Part shown: positions 38,406-50,711 of the stretch, one piece after another
How the letters are laid out: each line of letters begins with the position of its first letter
Position numbering within the stretch: the stretch's first letter is position 1
Assembly: GCF_021699055.1 (NCBI RefSeq)
Contig: NZ_SSXC01000001.1
Coordinates: 124,001-188,000, forward strand
Reading direction: 5' to 3'
Source: Blastococcus sp. MG754426
Lineage (GTDB): Bacteria; Actinomycetota; Actinomycetes; Mycobacteriales; Geodermatophilaceae
Length of the DNA: 64,000 nucleotides
The notes under the pieces: model-generated
Seen by the model: the letters and a program-made list of their open reading frames with translations, nothing else
Told to the model about the DNA's origin: nothing
Database searches by the model: none
Made by a program: the position numbers and the translations under genes

Positions 38406-38807
38406 TCAGCTGCCCGGCGGGGCCGACTCCAGCCAGGACTGGAAGCCGGTCACCGTCGAACGGTCCATCGCCAGCTCCCGCTGCCCCTGGACGGTGGTGC
38501 ACCGCAGCACGAGGACGTCGGCCGGCAGGGCCAGGTCGTCGCGGTGCGCCGGTCGCTGGGCGAGCACCCGGAAGCCGGCCCGGGTGAGCCGTTGCTGCGG
38601 CCGGACCGACAGCGAGAGCGCCCGGTACCAGAGCAGCGCGTCGTCGCCGTACCAGGCGACACCCACCGACCACCGGGACGCACCTTCGGGGCGCAGCCAC
38701 ATCGTCACCGCACCGAGCCCCGAGAGCAGGAAGCGGCGGCGCAGCAGGAAGACCACGACGACGAGCAGCAGCAGGACGCCGGTCAGCACCCACAGGGCGG
38801 TGGTCAT
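38406..38807 (-). CDS. DUF2550 membrane-anchored protein
   Basis: A 133-residue protein with one N-terminal transmembrane helix (LWVLTGVLLLLVVVVFLLRR) and a compact domain (GAVTMWLRP, RWSVGVAWYGDDALLWYRALSLS). Proteins of this family follow atpC across actinobacteria (Rv1312 in M. tuberculosis), as here, 21 bp after the atpC stop. Function unknown; the conserved synteny hints at membrane energetics or envelope work but is no proof. Confidence 0.85.
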   Translation of the reverse strand: MTTALWVLTGVLLLLVVVVFLLRRRFLLSGLGAVTMWLRPEGASRWSVGVAWYGDDALLWYRALSLSVRPQQRLTRAGFRVLAQRPAHRDDLALPADVLVLRCTTVQGQRELAMDRSTVTGFQSWLESAPPGS

Positions 38808-38828
38808 CCCGCGCGCTCGCCGTCGAGC

Positions 38829-39218
38829 TCAGTCGCTCGCGCCGGCCGCCCTCAGCCGCGACTGGGCGCGGCGCGCGGCGGCGACCGCGTCGGGGTCGTC
38901 GCCCTCGCTCTCGGCACGGCGCAGCGCCTCACGCGCGCGCTCCACGTCGATCTCGCTGGAGATCTCCGCGGTCTCGGCGAGGATCGAGACCCCCTTCTCG
39001 GTGACGGAGAGGAAGCCGCCGTGGGCGGCGATGACCATGTCCTCGCCGGTCTCGGTGCGGATCGTCACGACGCCACCCTCGGCCAGTTGCCCCAGCAGCG
39101 GCGCGTGACCGGGGAGGACACCGAGCTCGCCCTCCGTGGTGCGGGCGATGACGCTGGTCGCCTCGCCGGACCAGATCTTGCGCTCGACGGCCACCAACTC
39201 GACCTGCAGGGTCGCCAC
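38829..39218 (-). CDS. atpC: ATP synthase F1 epsilon subunit
   Basis: A 129-residue epsilon subunit: N-terminal beta sandwich ([42 protein letters not shown]) and C-terminal helices ([11 protein letters not shown]). Starts at GTG 39218 with GAGGAG upstream. It couples rotation to catalysis and inhibits hydrolysis. Unusually, 514 bp separate it from atpD, whereas atpD-atpC are normally adjacent. Confidence 0.95.
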   Translation of the reverse strand: MATLQVELVAVERKIWSGEATSVIARTTEGELGVLPGHAPLLGQLAEGGVVTIRTETGEDMVIAAHGGFLSVTEKGVSILAETAEISSEIDVERAREALRRAESEGDDPDAVAAARRAQSRLRAAGASD

Positions 39219-39275
39219 GACACTCCTCGGTTGGAACGGACGGGTCACGCTCACTGTAGCGACGTGTGGCTGCCG

Positions 39276-39357
39276 GCCTGCCTGCAGGGACCCGCTCGCG
39301 GCTGGGGGCACCTCCCGCTCGCGGGGGACGGCGAGGTGCGGGGGCAGGAGGAACGGT
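39276..39357. repeat. Copy of the dispersed palindromic repeat, upstream of atpC
   Basis: It shares CCTGCAGGGACCCGC (39281-39295) with the copy at 37717-37731, and a right-hand GCGAGGTG-GGGGCAGGAGG with the same copy. The middle differs in length and sequence. The stop codon of the 62-aa frame lies just beyond its right edge. Confidence 0.6.
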
Positions 39358-39359
39358 CT

Positions 39360-39548
39360 TCAGGCGGCGCGGCGGTAGAGCAGCGTCCAGCGCCCGACGC
39401 GCACCCACGGGCGCCGGACGCACGTCGCGGACGCCCAGCGCTCGGTGTCGAAGTCCGCGGTGCGGACCTCCACGGGCGCGTACGGCGGCCAGGTCCAGTC
39501 GAGCGCCTCCCGGCCCCCGCGCGGCACCACTGCGCTGTCCCGCTCCAC
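39360..39548 (-). CDS. Possible 62-residue hypothetical protein between atpD and atpC
   Basis: GTG start at 39548 with a GGGGGG run 4-5 nt upstream. The sequence is rich in Trp, Tyr and Arg (DWTWPPYAPVEVRTADFDTERW) and lacks the low-complexity Arg/Ala/Pro look of shadow frames in this genome. No family recognised. It may be a real small protein or a chance frame. A homologue search would decide. Confidence 0.35.
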   Translation of the reverse strand: MERDSAVVPRGGREALDWTWPPYAPVEVRTADFDTERWASATCVRRPWVRVGRWTLLYRRAA

Positions 39549-39680
39549 GTCGCCCCCCGTGCCAGCACCCGTCGGCCGGGTGCGCCTGACGGGATCGTCG
39601 GCGGGCCGGCGTGCGCACCGCAGGCCCGGCGGGCGGATTTCACCCCGACGGAGGATGCGCCCAGCCGCCGGGGACGCCGG

Positions 39681-39710
39681 AGGCCGGGCCCCTCCTGGGA
39701 GGGACCCGGC
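39681..39710 (-). terminator. Hairpin after atpD
   Basis: GGCCGGGCCCCTCC (39681-39694) pairs with 39697-39710 with one mismatch. It starts 22 bp past the atpD stop and could attenuate transcription into atpC. Confidence 0.6.
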
Positions 39711-39732
39711 CTCGGGGGTGTCCGACGACGGA

Positions 39733-41223
<1,491 letters not shown>

Positions 41224-42192
41224 TCAGTCGTTCGAGCCGGCCGAGACCAGCGCGTCGGCGCCACCGACGATCTCGCTGATCTCCTGCGTGATCTCCGCCT
41301 GGCGGGCCTGGTTGGCCTGCCGCGAGAGGTTCTTCGCCAGCTCCTCGGCGTTGTCGGAGGCCGACTTCATCGCCCGGCGGCGCGAGGCCGACTCGGAGGC
41401 GGCCGCCTCGAGCATCGCCGCGTAGATGCGCGTGGTGATGTACTTCGGGAGCAACGCGTCGAGCAGCCCCTCGGCCGAGGGCTCGAACTCGTACGACGGC
41501 GCGATCTCGGTGGCGCCGGCGCCCCGCTCCCGCTCCTCCCGCTCGTAGTCGAACTCCTCGACCTCCTCGACCTCCAGCGGAGCCATCCGCTTGGCGACCG
41601 GGACCTGCGAGAGCAGCGACCGGAACTCGGTGTAGACGATGTGCAGCTCGTCCACGCCGGCGATGCCGTCGGCACCCGCACCGCCGTCCTCGTCGTCGAG
41701 GCCGGCGGTGAAGGCGGCGATCAGCTGCTCACCCACGCGCTGGGCGTCGGCGTAGCCGGGCTGCTCGGAGAAGCCCGTGAAGGTCTCGGCCATCTCGCGG
41801 TCGCGGAAGGAGTAGTAGGTCTCCCCCTTCCGGCCGACCACGTAGAGCAGCGGCTCCTTGCCCTCCTGCCGGAGCAAGGAGAGCAGCTCCTCGGTCCGCC
41901 GCAGCACGTTGACGTTGTACGAGCCGGCGAACCCCCGGTCGGAGGTGATCACCAGGACGGCGGCCCGGCGGGGGTTCTCCGGCTCGGTCAGCAGCGGGTG
42001 GTCCAGCGACGCCGAGGACGCCAGCGCCGACAGCACACGGGTGATCTCCCGGGCGTAGGGCTTGGAGGCCTCCACCCGGGCCTGGGCGCGCACGATGCGG
42101 GCGCCGGCGATCAGCTCCTGCGCCGAGAAGATCTTCTTCGTCGACTGGGTGGAGCGGATGCGGCGCCGCAGCGCGCGGAGAGAGGCTGCCAT
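41224..42192 (-). CDS. atpG: ATP synthase F1 gamma subunit
   Basis: A 322-residue rotor shaft protein. N-terminal helix [33 protein letters not shown] and C-terminal helix [37 protein letters not shown] are canonical. An acidic, Glu/Arg-rich insert ([11 protein letters not shown]) around residue 225 makes it longer than E. coli gamma (287); actinobacterial gammas carry an extra loop. 4 bp from atpA. Confidence 0.97.
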   Translation of the reverse strand: MAASLRALRRRIRSTQSTKKIFSAQELIAGARIVRAQARVEASKPYAREITRVLSALASSASLDHPLLTEPENPRRAAVLVITSDRGFAGSYNVNVLRRTEELLSLLRQEGKEPLLYVVGRKGETYYSFRDREMAETFTGFSEQPGYADAQRVGEQLIAAFTAGLDDEDGGAGADGIAGVDELHIVYTEFRSLLSQVPVAKRMAPLEVEEVEEFDYEREERERGAGATEIAPSYEFEPSAEGLLDALLPKYITTRIYAAMLEAAASESASRRRAMKSASDNAEELAKNLSRQANQARQAEITQEISEIVGGADALVSAGSND

Positions 42193-42196
42193 CGCG

Positions 42197-43834
<1,638 letters not shown>

Positions 43835-43882
43835 GGCTCTGGTCCTCTTCCCTGCGGGGTCGTGATCTGTGGTGGTGGGCGG

Positions 43883-44755
43883 TCAGCCGGCGAGCTGCCG
43901 GCGGGCGGCTTCCAGCCGGTGGGCGATGCTGCCGTCGATGACCTCGTCGCCCACCTGGACGAGGAGGCCCCCGAGGACCGTCGGGTCGACGGTCACCTGC
44001 AACCCGATGGTGCGCCCGTAGATGCGGCCGAGCACCTCGGTCAGCCGCCGCTCCTGCGCCGGGGTGAGGGCCACCGCCGTCGTCACCCGTGCCACGGACT
44101 GGCCGCGGCGCCGGCTGGCGATGTCGGAGAGCCGCTCGACCGCGACCCCGGCGGTGCCGGCGTGCGAGGTCGTGAGCACGTTCCGCAGCAGGAGCTCGGT
44201 CACCGGGCTGACCCGGCCGGAGAGCAGCTGGTCGAGCAGGGCCGCCTTGCCCGCCGCCGGGGCCTTGCGGTCGCTGAGGATCCGGGACAGCTCCCGGTCA
44301 CCCTCGACGATCCGGCCGAAGCGGAAGAGCTCGTCCTCCACGCCGTCCAGCTCGCCGCGGGCACCGGCCGCGTCGAACGCCGCCTCGGTGGCCAGGGACG
44401 TCGCGCCCTCGATGAGGTCCGACGGCCGCGACCAGCGCTGCCGGACGCTGAACTCGACGACGTCGAGGGCGACCGGGGAGAGCCGGCTGCTGAAGAGCCG
44501 CTGCACCAGCGCCGCCCGCTCCTCGGGCTTGCCCGAGGGGTCGGTGAGCGCCCGGCGCAGCGACGGCTGCGCGTCCAGCAGCCGCGCCACCGAGAACAGC
44601 TCCTCGGCCAGCGCGAGCTGCTCCTCGGCGCCGGTGGCGCGGGCCTGGCCGGTGAGCCGGTCCTTGGCCTTCCCGAGGAACCCCGAGGGATCCCGGGTCA
44701 GCTCGTCCAGCCGGTCCCGGGCGGCGAGGAGCGCCGCACGGCTCGAGGCGTCCAT
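43883..44755 (-). CDS. atpH: ATP synthase delta subunit (long actinobacterial type)
   Basis: A 290-residue OSCP/delta subunit linking F1 to the peripheral stalk. The canonical C-terminal half is recognisable (RILSDRKAPAAGKAALLDQLL, ...GRTIGLQVTVDPTVLGGLLVQVGDEVIDGSIAHRLEAARRQL). E. coli delta is ~177 residues; actinobacteria have longer ones, and in mycobacteria it is fused to a b-like subunit. Here b is separate. ATG 44755 overlaps the atpF stop (TGATG), indicating coupling. Confidence 0.93.
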   Translation of the reverse strand: MDASSRAALLAARDRLDELTRDPSGFLGKAKDRLTGQARATGAEEQLALAEELFSVARLLDAQPSLRRALTDPSGKPEERAALVQRLFSSRLSPVALDVVEFSVRQRWSRPSDLIEGATSLATEAAFDAAGARGELDGVEDELFRFGRIVEGDRELSRILSDRKAPAAGKAALLDQLLSGRVSPVTELLLRNVLTTSHAGTAGVAVERLSDIASRRRGQSVARVTTAVALTPAQERRLTEVLGRIYGRTIGLQVTVDPTVLGGLLVQVGDEVIDGSIAHRLEAARRQLAG

Positions 44756-45327
44756 CAGCGGGTGCCCCCGGCGACGGTGCTGCCGCTGCGGCCGTCGGGG
44801 CTGCCGGCGACCATCCCGTCGAGCTGATCGAGGAAGCGGTCCACCGTGCCCTGCCGGCGCGCCTCGTCGGCGAGGGACTCGCCGACGACCCGGCCGGCGA
44901 GCTCGACGGCGAGGCCGCCGACCTGGCCGCGGAGCTCGTTGACCACCTGCTGGCGGGCAGCAGCGATCTGCTCCTCGCCGCGGGCGACGATCCGCGCCGA
45001 CTCCTCCTGCGCCTGCGCCCGCAGCTCCTCGAGGATCTGCTGGCCCTCGGCGCGGGCCTGGTCGCGGATCTGCGCGGCCTCGTTGCGGGCCTCGGCCAGC
45101 TGCGCGCGGTACTGCTCCAGCGCGGCCTTGGCCTCGGCCTGCATGGCCTCGGCGCGCTCGATGCCGCCCTCGATCGCCGCGCGACGCGCCTGGTAGGCCT
45201 TCTCGAAGCCGGGCGCGACGAACTTCCACATCACGAAGAGGAGGACCGCGAATGCGATCGTCCCGATGATGATCTCGCCGACCACCGGGATGAGCGGGTT
45301 CGGGCTCTCCGCTGCCAGGATGCTCAT
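44755..45327 (-). CDS. atpF: ATP synthase Fo b subunit
   Basis: A 190-residue peripheral-stalk subunit. One N-terminal membrane helix (VGEIIIGTIAFAVLLFVMWKFVAPGFEKAY) and a long Ala/Glu/Arg/Gln coiled coil typical of b. It is followed by the overlapping atpH. Confidence 0.95.
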   Translation of the reverse strand: MSILAAESPNPLIPVVGEIIIGTIAFAVLLFVMWKFVAPGFEKAYQARRAAIEGGIERAEAMQAEAKAALEQYRAQLAEARNEAAQIRDQARAEGQQILEELRAQAQEESARIVARGEEQIAAARQQVVNELRGQVGGLAVELAGRVVGESLADEARRQGTVDRFLDQLDGMVAGSPDGRSGSTVAGGTR

Positions 45328-45379
45328 GCTCTCAACGTCCCTGTCTGGAATGGGTGACCGTACGCGGGCGGCGTACGGA

Positions 45380-45607
45380 TCAGGTGCCGTAGACGAGGGG
45401 GGCGACGAAGCCGATGAGCGCCAGCGCCTCGGCGAGCGCGAAGCCCAGGAAGGCGTAGGTACGGGTGAGGCCGGCCGACTCGGGCTGGCGGGCGGTCGCC
45501 TGGATGTAGGCGGCCCAGACCAGACCCACGCCGATGCCCGGGCCGATCGTGGCGATGCCGTAGCCGATGGACCCGACGCTGCCGGTGACCTGTGCCAGAA
45601 GATCCAT
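45380..45607 (-). CDS. atpE: ATP synthase Fo c subunit
   Basis: A 75-residue two-helix ring protein. Helix 1 has [21 protein letters not shown]; helix 2, [22 protein letters not shown], carries the proton-carrying Glu in LAEALAL. The loop is TARQPES. Length is slightly under the 81 of M. tuberculosis. Confidence 0.97.
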   Translation of the reverse strand: MDLLAQVTGSVGSIGYGIATIGPGIGVGLVWAAYIQATARQPESAGLTRTYAFLGFALAEALALIGFVAPLVYGT

Positions 45608-45721
45608 TGCGGGTGTTTCCTCCTGTGTCGTCGCCCAGCGGGTGCCGGGCGGCTTGCGGGGTGGTGCGGGAAGCGGTGGTGCGCTTGCGGAGGGCCGGCG
45701 TACCGGCCACCACGAAGCTGA

Positions 45722-46549
45722 TCAGTGCGCGGCCTCGACGGAACCGTTGAGGTAGGTGCCCATCAGCATCGTGAAGACGTAGGCCTGCAGGAAGATGATC
45801 AGCAGCTCGAAGAACGTCATCACGATGGCCATGAGCGCCGACAGCGGGAAGAAGACCGCGGAGAAGTTGCCGACCTGGAACAGGTAGACCGCACCCAGCG
45901 CGAACGTCACCAGGAGCATGTGGCCGGCGAACAGGTTGGCGAAGAGTCGGATCGCCAGGGTGAAGGGCCGCACGATGAAGTTCTGCAGCAGCTCCAGCGG
46001 CGTCACCAGGATGTAGGCCGCTTTCGGCACGCCCGGCAGGAACATGATGTCGCGGAAGTAGGGCCACAGGCCCTGGTTCTTGATCCCCACGCCGATGTAG
46101 ACGAACCAGCAGATCGCCGCCAGGACCAGCGGGAAGGAGAACCGCGCCATCGGCGAGATCTGGATGCCGGGGATGATCGCCAGCGCGTTGTTGGCGAGGA
46201 TGAAGAAGAACAGCGACGCCAGGAACGGCGCGAAGGGCAGACCTCTGGGGCCGACCACGTCGCGGGCGATGCCGTCGCGCACCAGGGAGTAGCCCGACTC
46301 GCCGACGAACTGCAGGCGGCCCGGGACGATCTCCGCCTTCCGCGCGGCCATCACCAGGAAGACCAGGATCGCCGCGGTCGCGAGCCACAGCGCCAGGATG
46401 ATCCGGTCGATGTCGAACTGGATGCCGAGGACCGAGAAGCCGAACAGCGTCTCGGGGAAGAACTCCCCGACGCCAGGGGCCACGAAGCCGCCGCCGGGGT
46501 CGCTCTCCACAGCGAGCACGCCGTCGAGCGCGAGGGCGCTGGAGGTCAC
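45722..46549 (-). CDS. atpB: ATP synthase Fo a subunit
   Basis: A 275-residue membrane stator with the proton half-channels. The essential Arg is in FTLAIRLFANLFAGHMLL. GTG 46549 overlaps the upstream gene's stop by 4 nt (GTGA). About six hydrophobic helices are visible. Start choice excludes an out-of-frame extension. Confidence 0.95.
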   Translation of the reverse strand: MTSSALALDGVLAVESDPGGGFVAPGVGEFFPETLFGFSVLGIQFDIDRIILALWLATAAILVFLVMAARKAEIVPGRLQFVGESGYSLVRDGIARDVVGPRGLPFAPFLASLFFFILANNALAIIPGIQISPMARFSFPLVLAAICWFVYIGVGIKNQGLWPYFRDIMFLPGVPKAAYILVTPLELLQNFIVRPFTLAIRLFANLFAGHMLLVTFALGAVYLFQVGNFSAVFFPLSALMAIVMTFFELLIIFLQAYVFTMLMGTYLNGSVEAAH

Positions 46550-46872
46550 CGTTGTCCCTTCTGCGTCCTGGGCCGGCTCCGTCGCCGGCCCGCGGTGGCG
46601 CTGTTCGCCGTCCCCCCGGTGGTCGGGGGGACGGTGCCGTACTTGACGACCACCACGTAGATGGCCACTGCTGCACCGAGGATGATCCCGACCGGGAAGA
46701 ACACGCGCGTGTCCAGCCACTGGTCGAGCAGCCACCCGGCCCCGCCCCACACGGCCATCCCGGACAGCAAGGTCCCGGTGACCCCCCAGGCCATGTCGGC
46801 CCCGCTGGGCTGACGAGCGTGAGGTGCAGGGCGCGGCCGGGCACCCCCGGTCCTGGAGGTGTCCTCGGCCAT
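46546..46872 (-). CDS. AtpZ/AtpI-like small membrane protein (F1Fo gene 1 family)
   Basis: A 108-residue protein with two predicted helices (MAWGVTGTLLSGMAVWGGAGWLLDQWL and VFFPVGIILGAAVAIYVVVVKYG), the AtpZ-like two-helix hairpin (F0F1-ATPase gene1 family). The C-terminus is Thr/Arg-rich. ATG 46872 or GTG 46884 are both possible starts; neither has a clear Shine-Dalgarno. AtpZ with AtpI has been proposed to aid c-ring assembly or ion transport in other bacteria. It overlaps atpB by 4 nt. Confidence 0.78.
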   Translation of the reverse strand: MAEDTSRTGGARPRPAPHARQPSGADMAWGVTGTLLSGMAVWGGAGWLLDQWLDTRVFFPVGIILGAAVAIYVVVVKYGTVPPTTGGTANSATAGRRRSRPRTQKGQR

Positions 46873-46886
46873 CGACGTGGACACTA

Positions 46887-47369
46887 TCAGCCGCGTCCCG
46901 AGGGGTGTTCCTGGTCCGCCCGACCGGGGGACCCGGCCGCCGGCCGCGGCGGCGCGGGGGGCGGGACGTAGTAGAGCTGCCGGGTCCAGACCCAGCGCAT
47001 CTGGAAGGCGCTCCAGGCCAGCGCGCCCACCACGACGGTCCACGCGAGCGCACGCCGGTCGACCCACCCGTCCTCGGGCAGCGCGTTGAGCACGCCGAAC
47101 AGCACCATCGCCTTGAGCCCGAAGACCAGCAGCGCCACGGGGAGGGTGAGGGTGTCCCCGATGCGGCCGGCCCAGGCCACCGCGGCCGAGGACGCCGCGA
47201 AGAACGCCATCACGAGCACCGCCCCCAGCAGCACCCCCCAGACGGCGTCCCACCCGGCCAGGGCTCCCGCGACGGGCGCGGCGACGGCGGCCAGGCCGGC
47301 GGTGACGAGGACGCCCGGCCGGAGGAAGGAGATGTCCCACGGGACGTCGGCGGGGTCGGGCTGGCTCAT
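46887..47369 (-). CDS. AtpI-like membrane protein
   Basis: A 160-residue protein with four hydrophobic helices (VLVTAGLAAVAAPVAG, AVWGVLLGAVLVMAFFAASSA, LTLPVALLVFGLKAMVLFGVL, ALAWTVVVGALAWSAFQM). Position between wecA and atpB matches Rv1303 and Streptomyces atpI. AtpI proteins assist c-ring assembly. The ATG overlaps the wecA stop by 4 nt (ATGA). Confidence 0.82.
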   Translation of the reverse strand: MSQPDPADVPWDISFLRPGVLVTAGLAAVAAPVAGALAGWDAVWGVLLGAVLVMAFFAASSAAVAWAGRIGDTLTLPVALLVFGLKAMVLFGVLNALPEDGWVDRRALAWTVVVGALAWSAFQMRWVWTRQLYYVPPPAPPRPAAGSPGRADQEHPSGRG

Positions 47370-48625
47370 CGGGCTCCCTGGCCGGCCCGGACCGCCGCCT
47401 GCGCGGCCGGCCCGGTGGTCTGGTCGGTGGATCGGTCCGCGGCGGCGCGGGCGCCGCGGGCGGTGGGGTGGTCGGCGCGGCTGCGCTCCCGCTGCGCCGC
47501 CAGTTCCGCGGCGCGCGCCTCCCGGGCGGCTCTGCGGGCCCGCGGGCTGAGCACCACGACGACGCCCACGACCAGCAGGACCGCGACGGCGACGACGAGC
47601 TCGACCCGCCCTCCGGTGATCGACATCCCGACCGCCCCGAAGGAGAGCAGGGCTGCCCAGAAGTACATCACCAGCACCGCCCGCTTGTGCGAGTGGCCGA
47701 TGGACAGCAGCCGGTGGTGCAGGTGCATCTTGTCCGGCGAGAACGGCGACCGGCCCTTGCGCGTGCGCCGGACGACGGCCAGCACCAGGTCGGTGAAGGG
47801 GATGAAGAGGATCGCGATCGGCACGAGCAGCGGCAGGGTCAGCGGCAGCAGGCTGGCCGCCGAGTCGAACGTCTGCGCGTCCACCCCGCCGGTGGCGGTC
47901 ACCGCGGCGGCCGAGAGCATGAGCCCGACGAGCATCGAGCCCGAGTCGCCCATGAAGATCCGCGCCGGGCTGAAGTTGTGCGGGAGGAAGCCCAGGCACG
48001 CCCCGGCGAGCACCGCGGTGATCAGCGCCGGGGCGCTCGCGGTCGCCACGTAGCCGGTCAGCCCCAGGTGGAAGCTGTAGGCGAAGAACGCCAGCGCGGC
48101 GATCGCCGAGACGCCCGCGGCCAGCCCGTCCAGGCCGTCGATGAAGTTCAGCGCGTTGACGGCGAACACGGTCAGCAGGATGGTCAGGGGAACCCCGACG
48201 TCCGGTCCCAGCGACACCGTCCCGATGTCGGCCACGGGCAGGAACAGGAACGCCAGCTGGACGCCGAGCAGGACCATGACGCCGGCCGCGGCGATCTGCC
48301 CGGTGAGCTTCGTCAGCGCGTCCAGGCCCCACTTGTCGTCGAGCACGCCCAGCAGGCAGATCAGCCCGCCGGCGACGAGGACCGCGTAGACCTGGGTGTC
48401 GTCGAACGTGCGCTGGAGGGCGGGCAGCCGGGAGGCCACCAGCACCGCGGCCACCACGCCGAGGTACATGGCCACCCCCCCGCCCCGCGGGGTCGGGATG
48501 ACGTGCACGTCCCGCTCGCGCGGAGCGGCCATCATCCGCAGCCGGATCGCCACCATCCGCACCACGGGCGTGGCCAGGAAGGTGACCAGCGCCGCGGTGA
48601 GCAGGACGACGACGTACTCGCGCAC
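47366..48625 (-). CDS. wecA: Undecaprenyl/decaprenyl-phosphate GlcNAc-1-phosphate transferase
   Basis: A 419-residue polytopic PNPT-family transferase that starts cell-wall linkage or polysaccharide synthesis by moving GlcNAc-1-P to a polyprenyl phosphate. Motifs: GVLDDKWGLD, VNALNFIDGLDGLAAG, FMGDSGSMLVG and KMHLHHRLLSIGHSH. The C-terminal ~55 residues are Ala/Arg-rich and cytoplasmic. GTG start at 48625, 4 bp from glyA. In M. tuberculosis the homologue (Rv1302) initiates arabinogalactan. Confidence 0.92.
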   Translation of the reverse strand: MREYVVVLLTAALVTFLATPVVRMVAIRLRMMAAPRERDVHVIPTPRGGGVAMYLGVVAAVLVASRLPALQRTFDDTQVYAVLVAGGLICLLGVLDDKWGLDALTKLTGQIAAAGVMVLLGVQLAFLFLPVADIGTVSLGPDVGVPLTILLTVFAVNALNFIDGLDGLAAGVSAIAALAFFAYSFHLGLTGYVATASAPALITAVLAGACLGFLPHNFSPARIFMGDSGSMLVGLMLSAAAVTATGGVDAQTFDSAASLLPLTLPLLVPIAILFIPFTDLVLAVVRRTRKGRSPFSPDKMHLHHRLLSIGHSHKRAVLVMYFWAALLSFGAVGMSITGGRVELVVAVAVLLVVGVVVVLSPRARRAAREARAAELAAQRERSRADHPTARGARAAADRSTDQTTGPAAQAAVRAGQGAR

Positions 48626-48629
48626 GGGC

Positions 48630-49907
48630 TCAGGCGGTCCGCGCCGGCTCGGGGTACGCGGGATGGGCGCCGACGAGCTCGCGGACGCCCGCGGCGACCT
48701 CGGCGGTCCGGCTGCCGTCGGCGTCGCGGATGGCGGCACCGATGAGGGAGGCGATCGCCTTCATGTCCGGCTCGGTCATCCCCTGGGTGGTGACGGCGGG
48801 GCTGCCGACCCGGATACCCGAGGCCACGGAGGCCGGCTGCGGGTCGAAGGGGATCGCGTTCTTGTTCAGCACGATGCCCGCGGCATCGCACCGCTGCTCG
48901 GCCTCGGCGCCGGTCACGCCCGTCTCCCGCAGGTCGAGCAGGGCCAGGTGGGTGTCCGTGCCCCCGGCGACCGGCCGCAGCCCCTCGGCGGCCAGCCCCT
49001 CGGTCAGCGCCTGCGCGTTGGCCACCACCTGGCGCGCGTAGGCCTGGTACGCGGGCTGCAGGCACTCCTTGAAGTTTACCGCCTTGGCGGCGACGGCGTG
49101 CATGAGGGGACCGCCCTGCATCATCGGGAAGGCGGCCTTGTCGATCGCCTTGGCGTGCTCGGCACGGCAGACGATCGCGCCGCCCCGGGGTCCGCGCAGC
49201 ACCTTGTGCGTGGTGAAGGTCACCACGTCGGCGTACGGCACCGGGCTCGGGATGGCCTTGCCGGCGACCAGGCCGATGAAGTGCGCGGCGTCGACCATGA
49301 AGATCGCGCCCACCTCGTCGGCGATCTGCCGGAAGGCGGCGAAGTCGATCAGCCGCGGGATCGCCGACCCGCCGGCGACGATGAGCTTGGGGCGGTGCTC
49401 GCGGGCCAGGTCGCGCACCTGGTCGTAGTCGATGTGCTCGGTCGCCGGGTCGACGCCGTACTGGACCGCGTGGAACCACCTGCCGCTGAAGCTGACCTTC
49501 GTGCCGTGCGTCAGGTGACCGCCGTGCGGCAGCGCCATGCCCAGGAAGGTGTCCCCCGGCGAGAGGAAGGCGCCGTAGGCCGCGAGGTTGGCGTTGGCGC
49601 CCGAGTGCGGCTGCAGGTTGGCGTGCTCGGCGCCGAAGAGCTCCTTCGCACGCTCGATGCCGATCTCCTCGGCACGGTCGACGACCTCGCAGCCGCCGTA
49701 GTACCGCCGCCCCGGGTACCCCTCGGCGTACTTGTTCGACAGCGTGCTGCCCAGCGCGGCGAGGACGGCGGGACTGGTGAAGTTCTCGCTGGCGATCAGC
49801 TGCAGCCCGCTGCGCAACCGGTCCAGCTCCCCGGTGACCACGCCGGCGATGTCGGGGTCGGCGGCGGCGAGGGCCTCGAAGTCCGGTCCCCAGTAGGGCG
49901 TGCTCAT
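48630..49907 (-). CDS. glyA: Serine hydroxymethyltransferase
   Basis: A 425-residue PLP enzyme converting serine and tetrahydrofolate to glycine and methylene-tetrahydrofolate. The PLP Lys is in [17 protein letters not shown]; other blocks are [33 protein letters not shown] and [14 protein letters not shown]. The start at ATG 49907 fits family length. In the matching mycobacterial block there is no glyA here, so this is an addition to that order. Confidence 0.97.
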   Translation of the reverse strand: MSTPYWGPDFEALAAADPDIAGVVTGELDRLRSGLQLIASENFTSPAVLAALGSTLSNKYAEGYPGRRYYGGCEVVDRAEEIGIERAKELFGAEHANLQPHSGANANLAAYGAFLSPGDTFLGMALPHGGHLTHGTKVSFSGRWFHAVQYGVDPATEHIDYDQVRDLAREHRPKLIVAGGSAIPRLIDFAAFRQIADEVGAIFMVDAAHFIGLVAGKAIPSPVPYADVVTFTTHKVLRGPRGGAIVCRAEHAKAIDKAAFPMMQGGPLMHAVAAKAVNFKECLQPAYQAYARQVVANAQALTEGLAAEGLRPVAGGTDTHLALLDLRETGVTGAEAEQRCDAAGIVLNKNAIPFDPQPASVASGIRVGSPAVTTQGMTEPDMKAIASLIGAAIRDADGSRTAEVAAGVRELVGAHPAYPEPARTA

Positions 49908-50046
49908 CTCGGTCGCGCTCCTGGGCGTGGGTGCGGGCGCCCGCGCTCCCCGGCTCCGGGTCCCGCGGCGGTCAGTGCTCCACGGTATCGCTCCGGCCCG
50001 TGCGCGCAGGGGACGCGAGCAGCGGCCGGGGCCGGAGGCGCCTCCG

Positions 50047-50688
50047 TCAGTCGCTGAGCTCGGGCACGACCTCGCGCAGCCGCTCGACCGGCACGGCACC
50101 GACGCGCAGCACCCGCGGCGCGGGACCCGTGCAGTCGACGATGGTGCTCGCCGCCGAACTCGTGCGCGCCCCCCCGTCCAGCACGACCGCGGCGTGCAGC
50201 CCGAGCTGCTGCACCGCCTGCTGGGCGTCGGTCGCCGCCGGCCGGCCCGAACGGTTGGCGCTGGAGACCGCCAGCGGCCCGGTGCGGCGCAGCAGGTCGC
50301 GGGTGAGCTCGTCGTCGGGGAGCCGCACGGCCACCGTCCCGTCGGCGTCGCCCAGGTCCCACGCCAGCGACGGGGCGTGCTCGACCACGAGGGTGAGCCC
50401 GCCGGGCCAGAACTCCTGGGCGAGCCGGGTGGCCACCGCGGGGGTCTGCAGCACCAGCCCGGCCAGGGTGGAGGCCTCGCCGACGAGCACGGGGACGGGC
50501 ATGGTCCGGCCCCGGTTCTTCGCCTCCAGCAGCCGGCGCACCGCGGCCGGGGAGAAGGCGTCGGCGGCCACGCCGTACACGGTGTCGGTCGGGAGGAGGA
50601 CCAGGTCGCCCCGGCCGATCGCCGCCGCCGCGGCGTCCAGGCCGGCGGCGCGCGCCTCCGGGTCGGAGCAGTCGTAGAAGTCGGCCAC
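50047..50688 (-). CDS. tsaC: L-threonylcarbamoyladenylate synthase (TsaC/Sua5 short form)
   Basis: A 213-residue YrdC-domain protein making the activated intermediate for t6A37 in tRNA. Motifs: [50 protein letters not shown] and AVSSANRSG. It has no C-terminal Sua5 domain. Start GTG 50688. It follows prmC by 23 bp on the same strand. Confidence 0.95.
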   Translation of the reverse strand: MADFYDCSDPEARAAGLDAAAAAIGRGDLVLLPTDTVYGVAADAFSPAAVRRLLEAKNRGRTMPVPVLVGEASTLAGLVLQTPAVATRLAQEFWPGGLTLVVEHAPSLAWDLGDADGTVAVRLPDDELTRDLLRRTGPLAVSSANRSGRPAATDAQQAVQQLGLHAAVVLDGGARTSSAASTIVDCTGPAPRVLRVGAVPVERLREVVPELSD

Positions 50689-50711
50689 GGACGTGCAGTC
50701 TTCCGCAGGCC

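Larger units (their letters stand above)
39219..39732. other. Extra 514-bp segment between atpD and atpC
   Basis: From the atpD side it holds a hairpin (39681-39710), ~130 bp in which nothing was recognised, a 62-codon reading frame (39360-39548), and one copy of the dispersed palindromic repeat (39276-39357). It looks like accreted DNA inside an otherwise compact operon. Confidence 0.7.

Noticed and set aside
37655-39357. Insertion sequence flanked by the dispersed repeats
   Set aside because: The interval between the copies contains ordinary conserved genes (adenosyltransferase, DUF2550, atpC) and no transposase.
49908-50046. Glycine riboswitch upstream of glyA
   Set aside because: The 139-bp gap shows no recognisable tandem aptamer core and is mostly simple GC-rich sequence.
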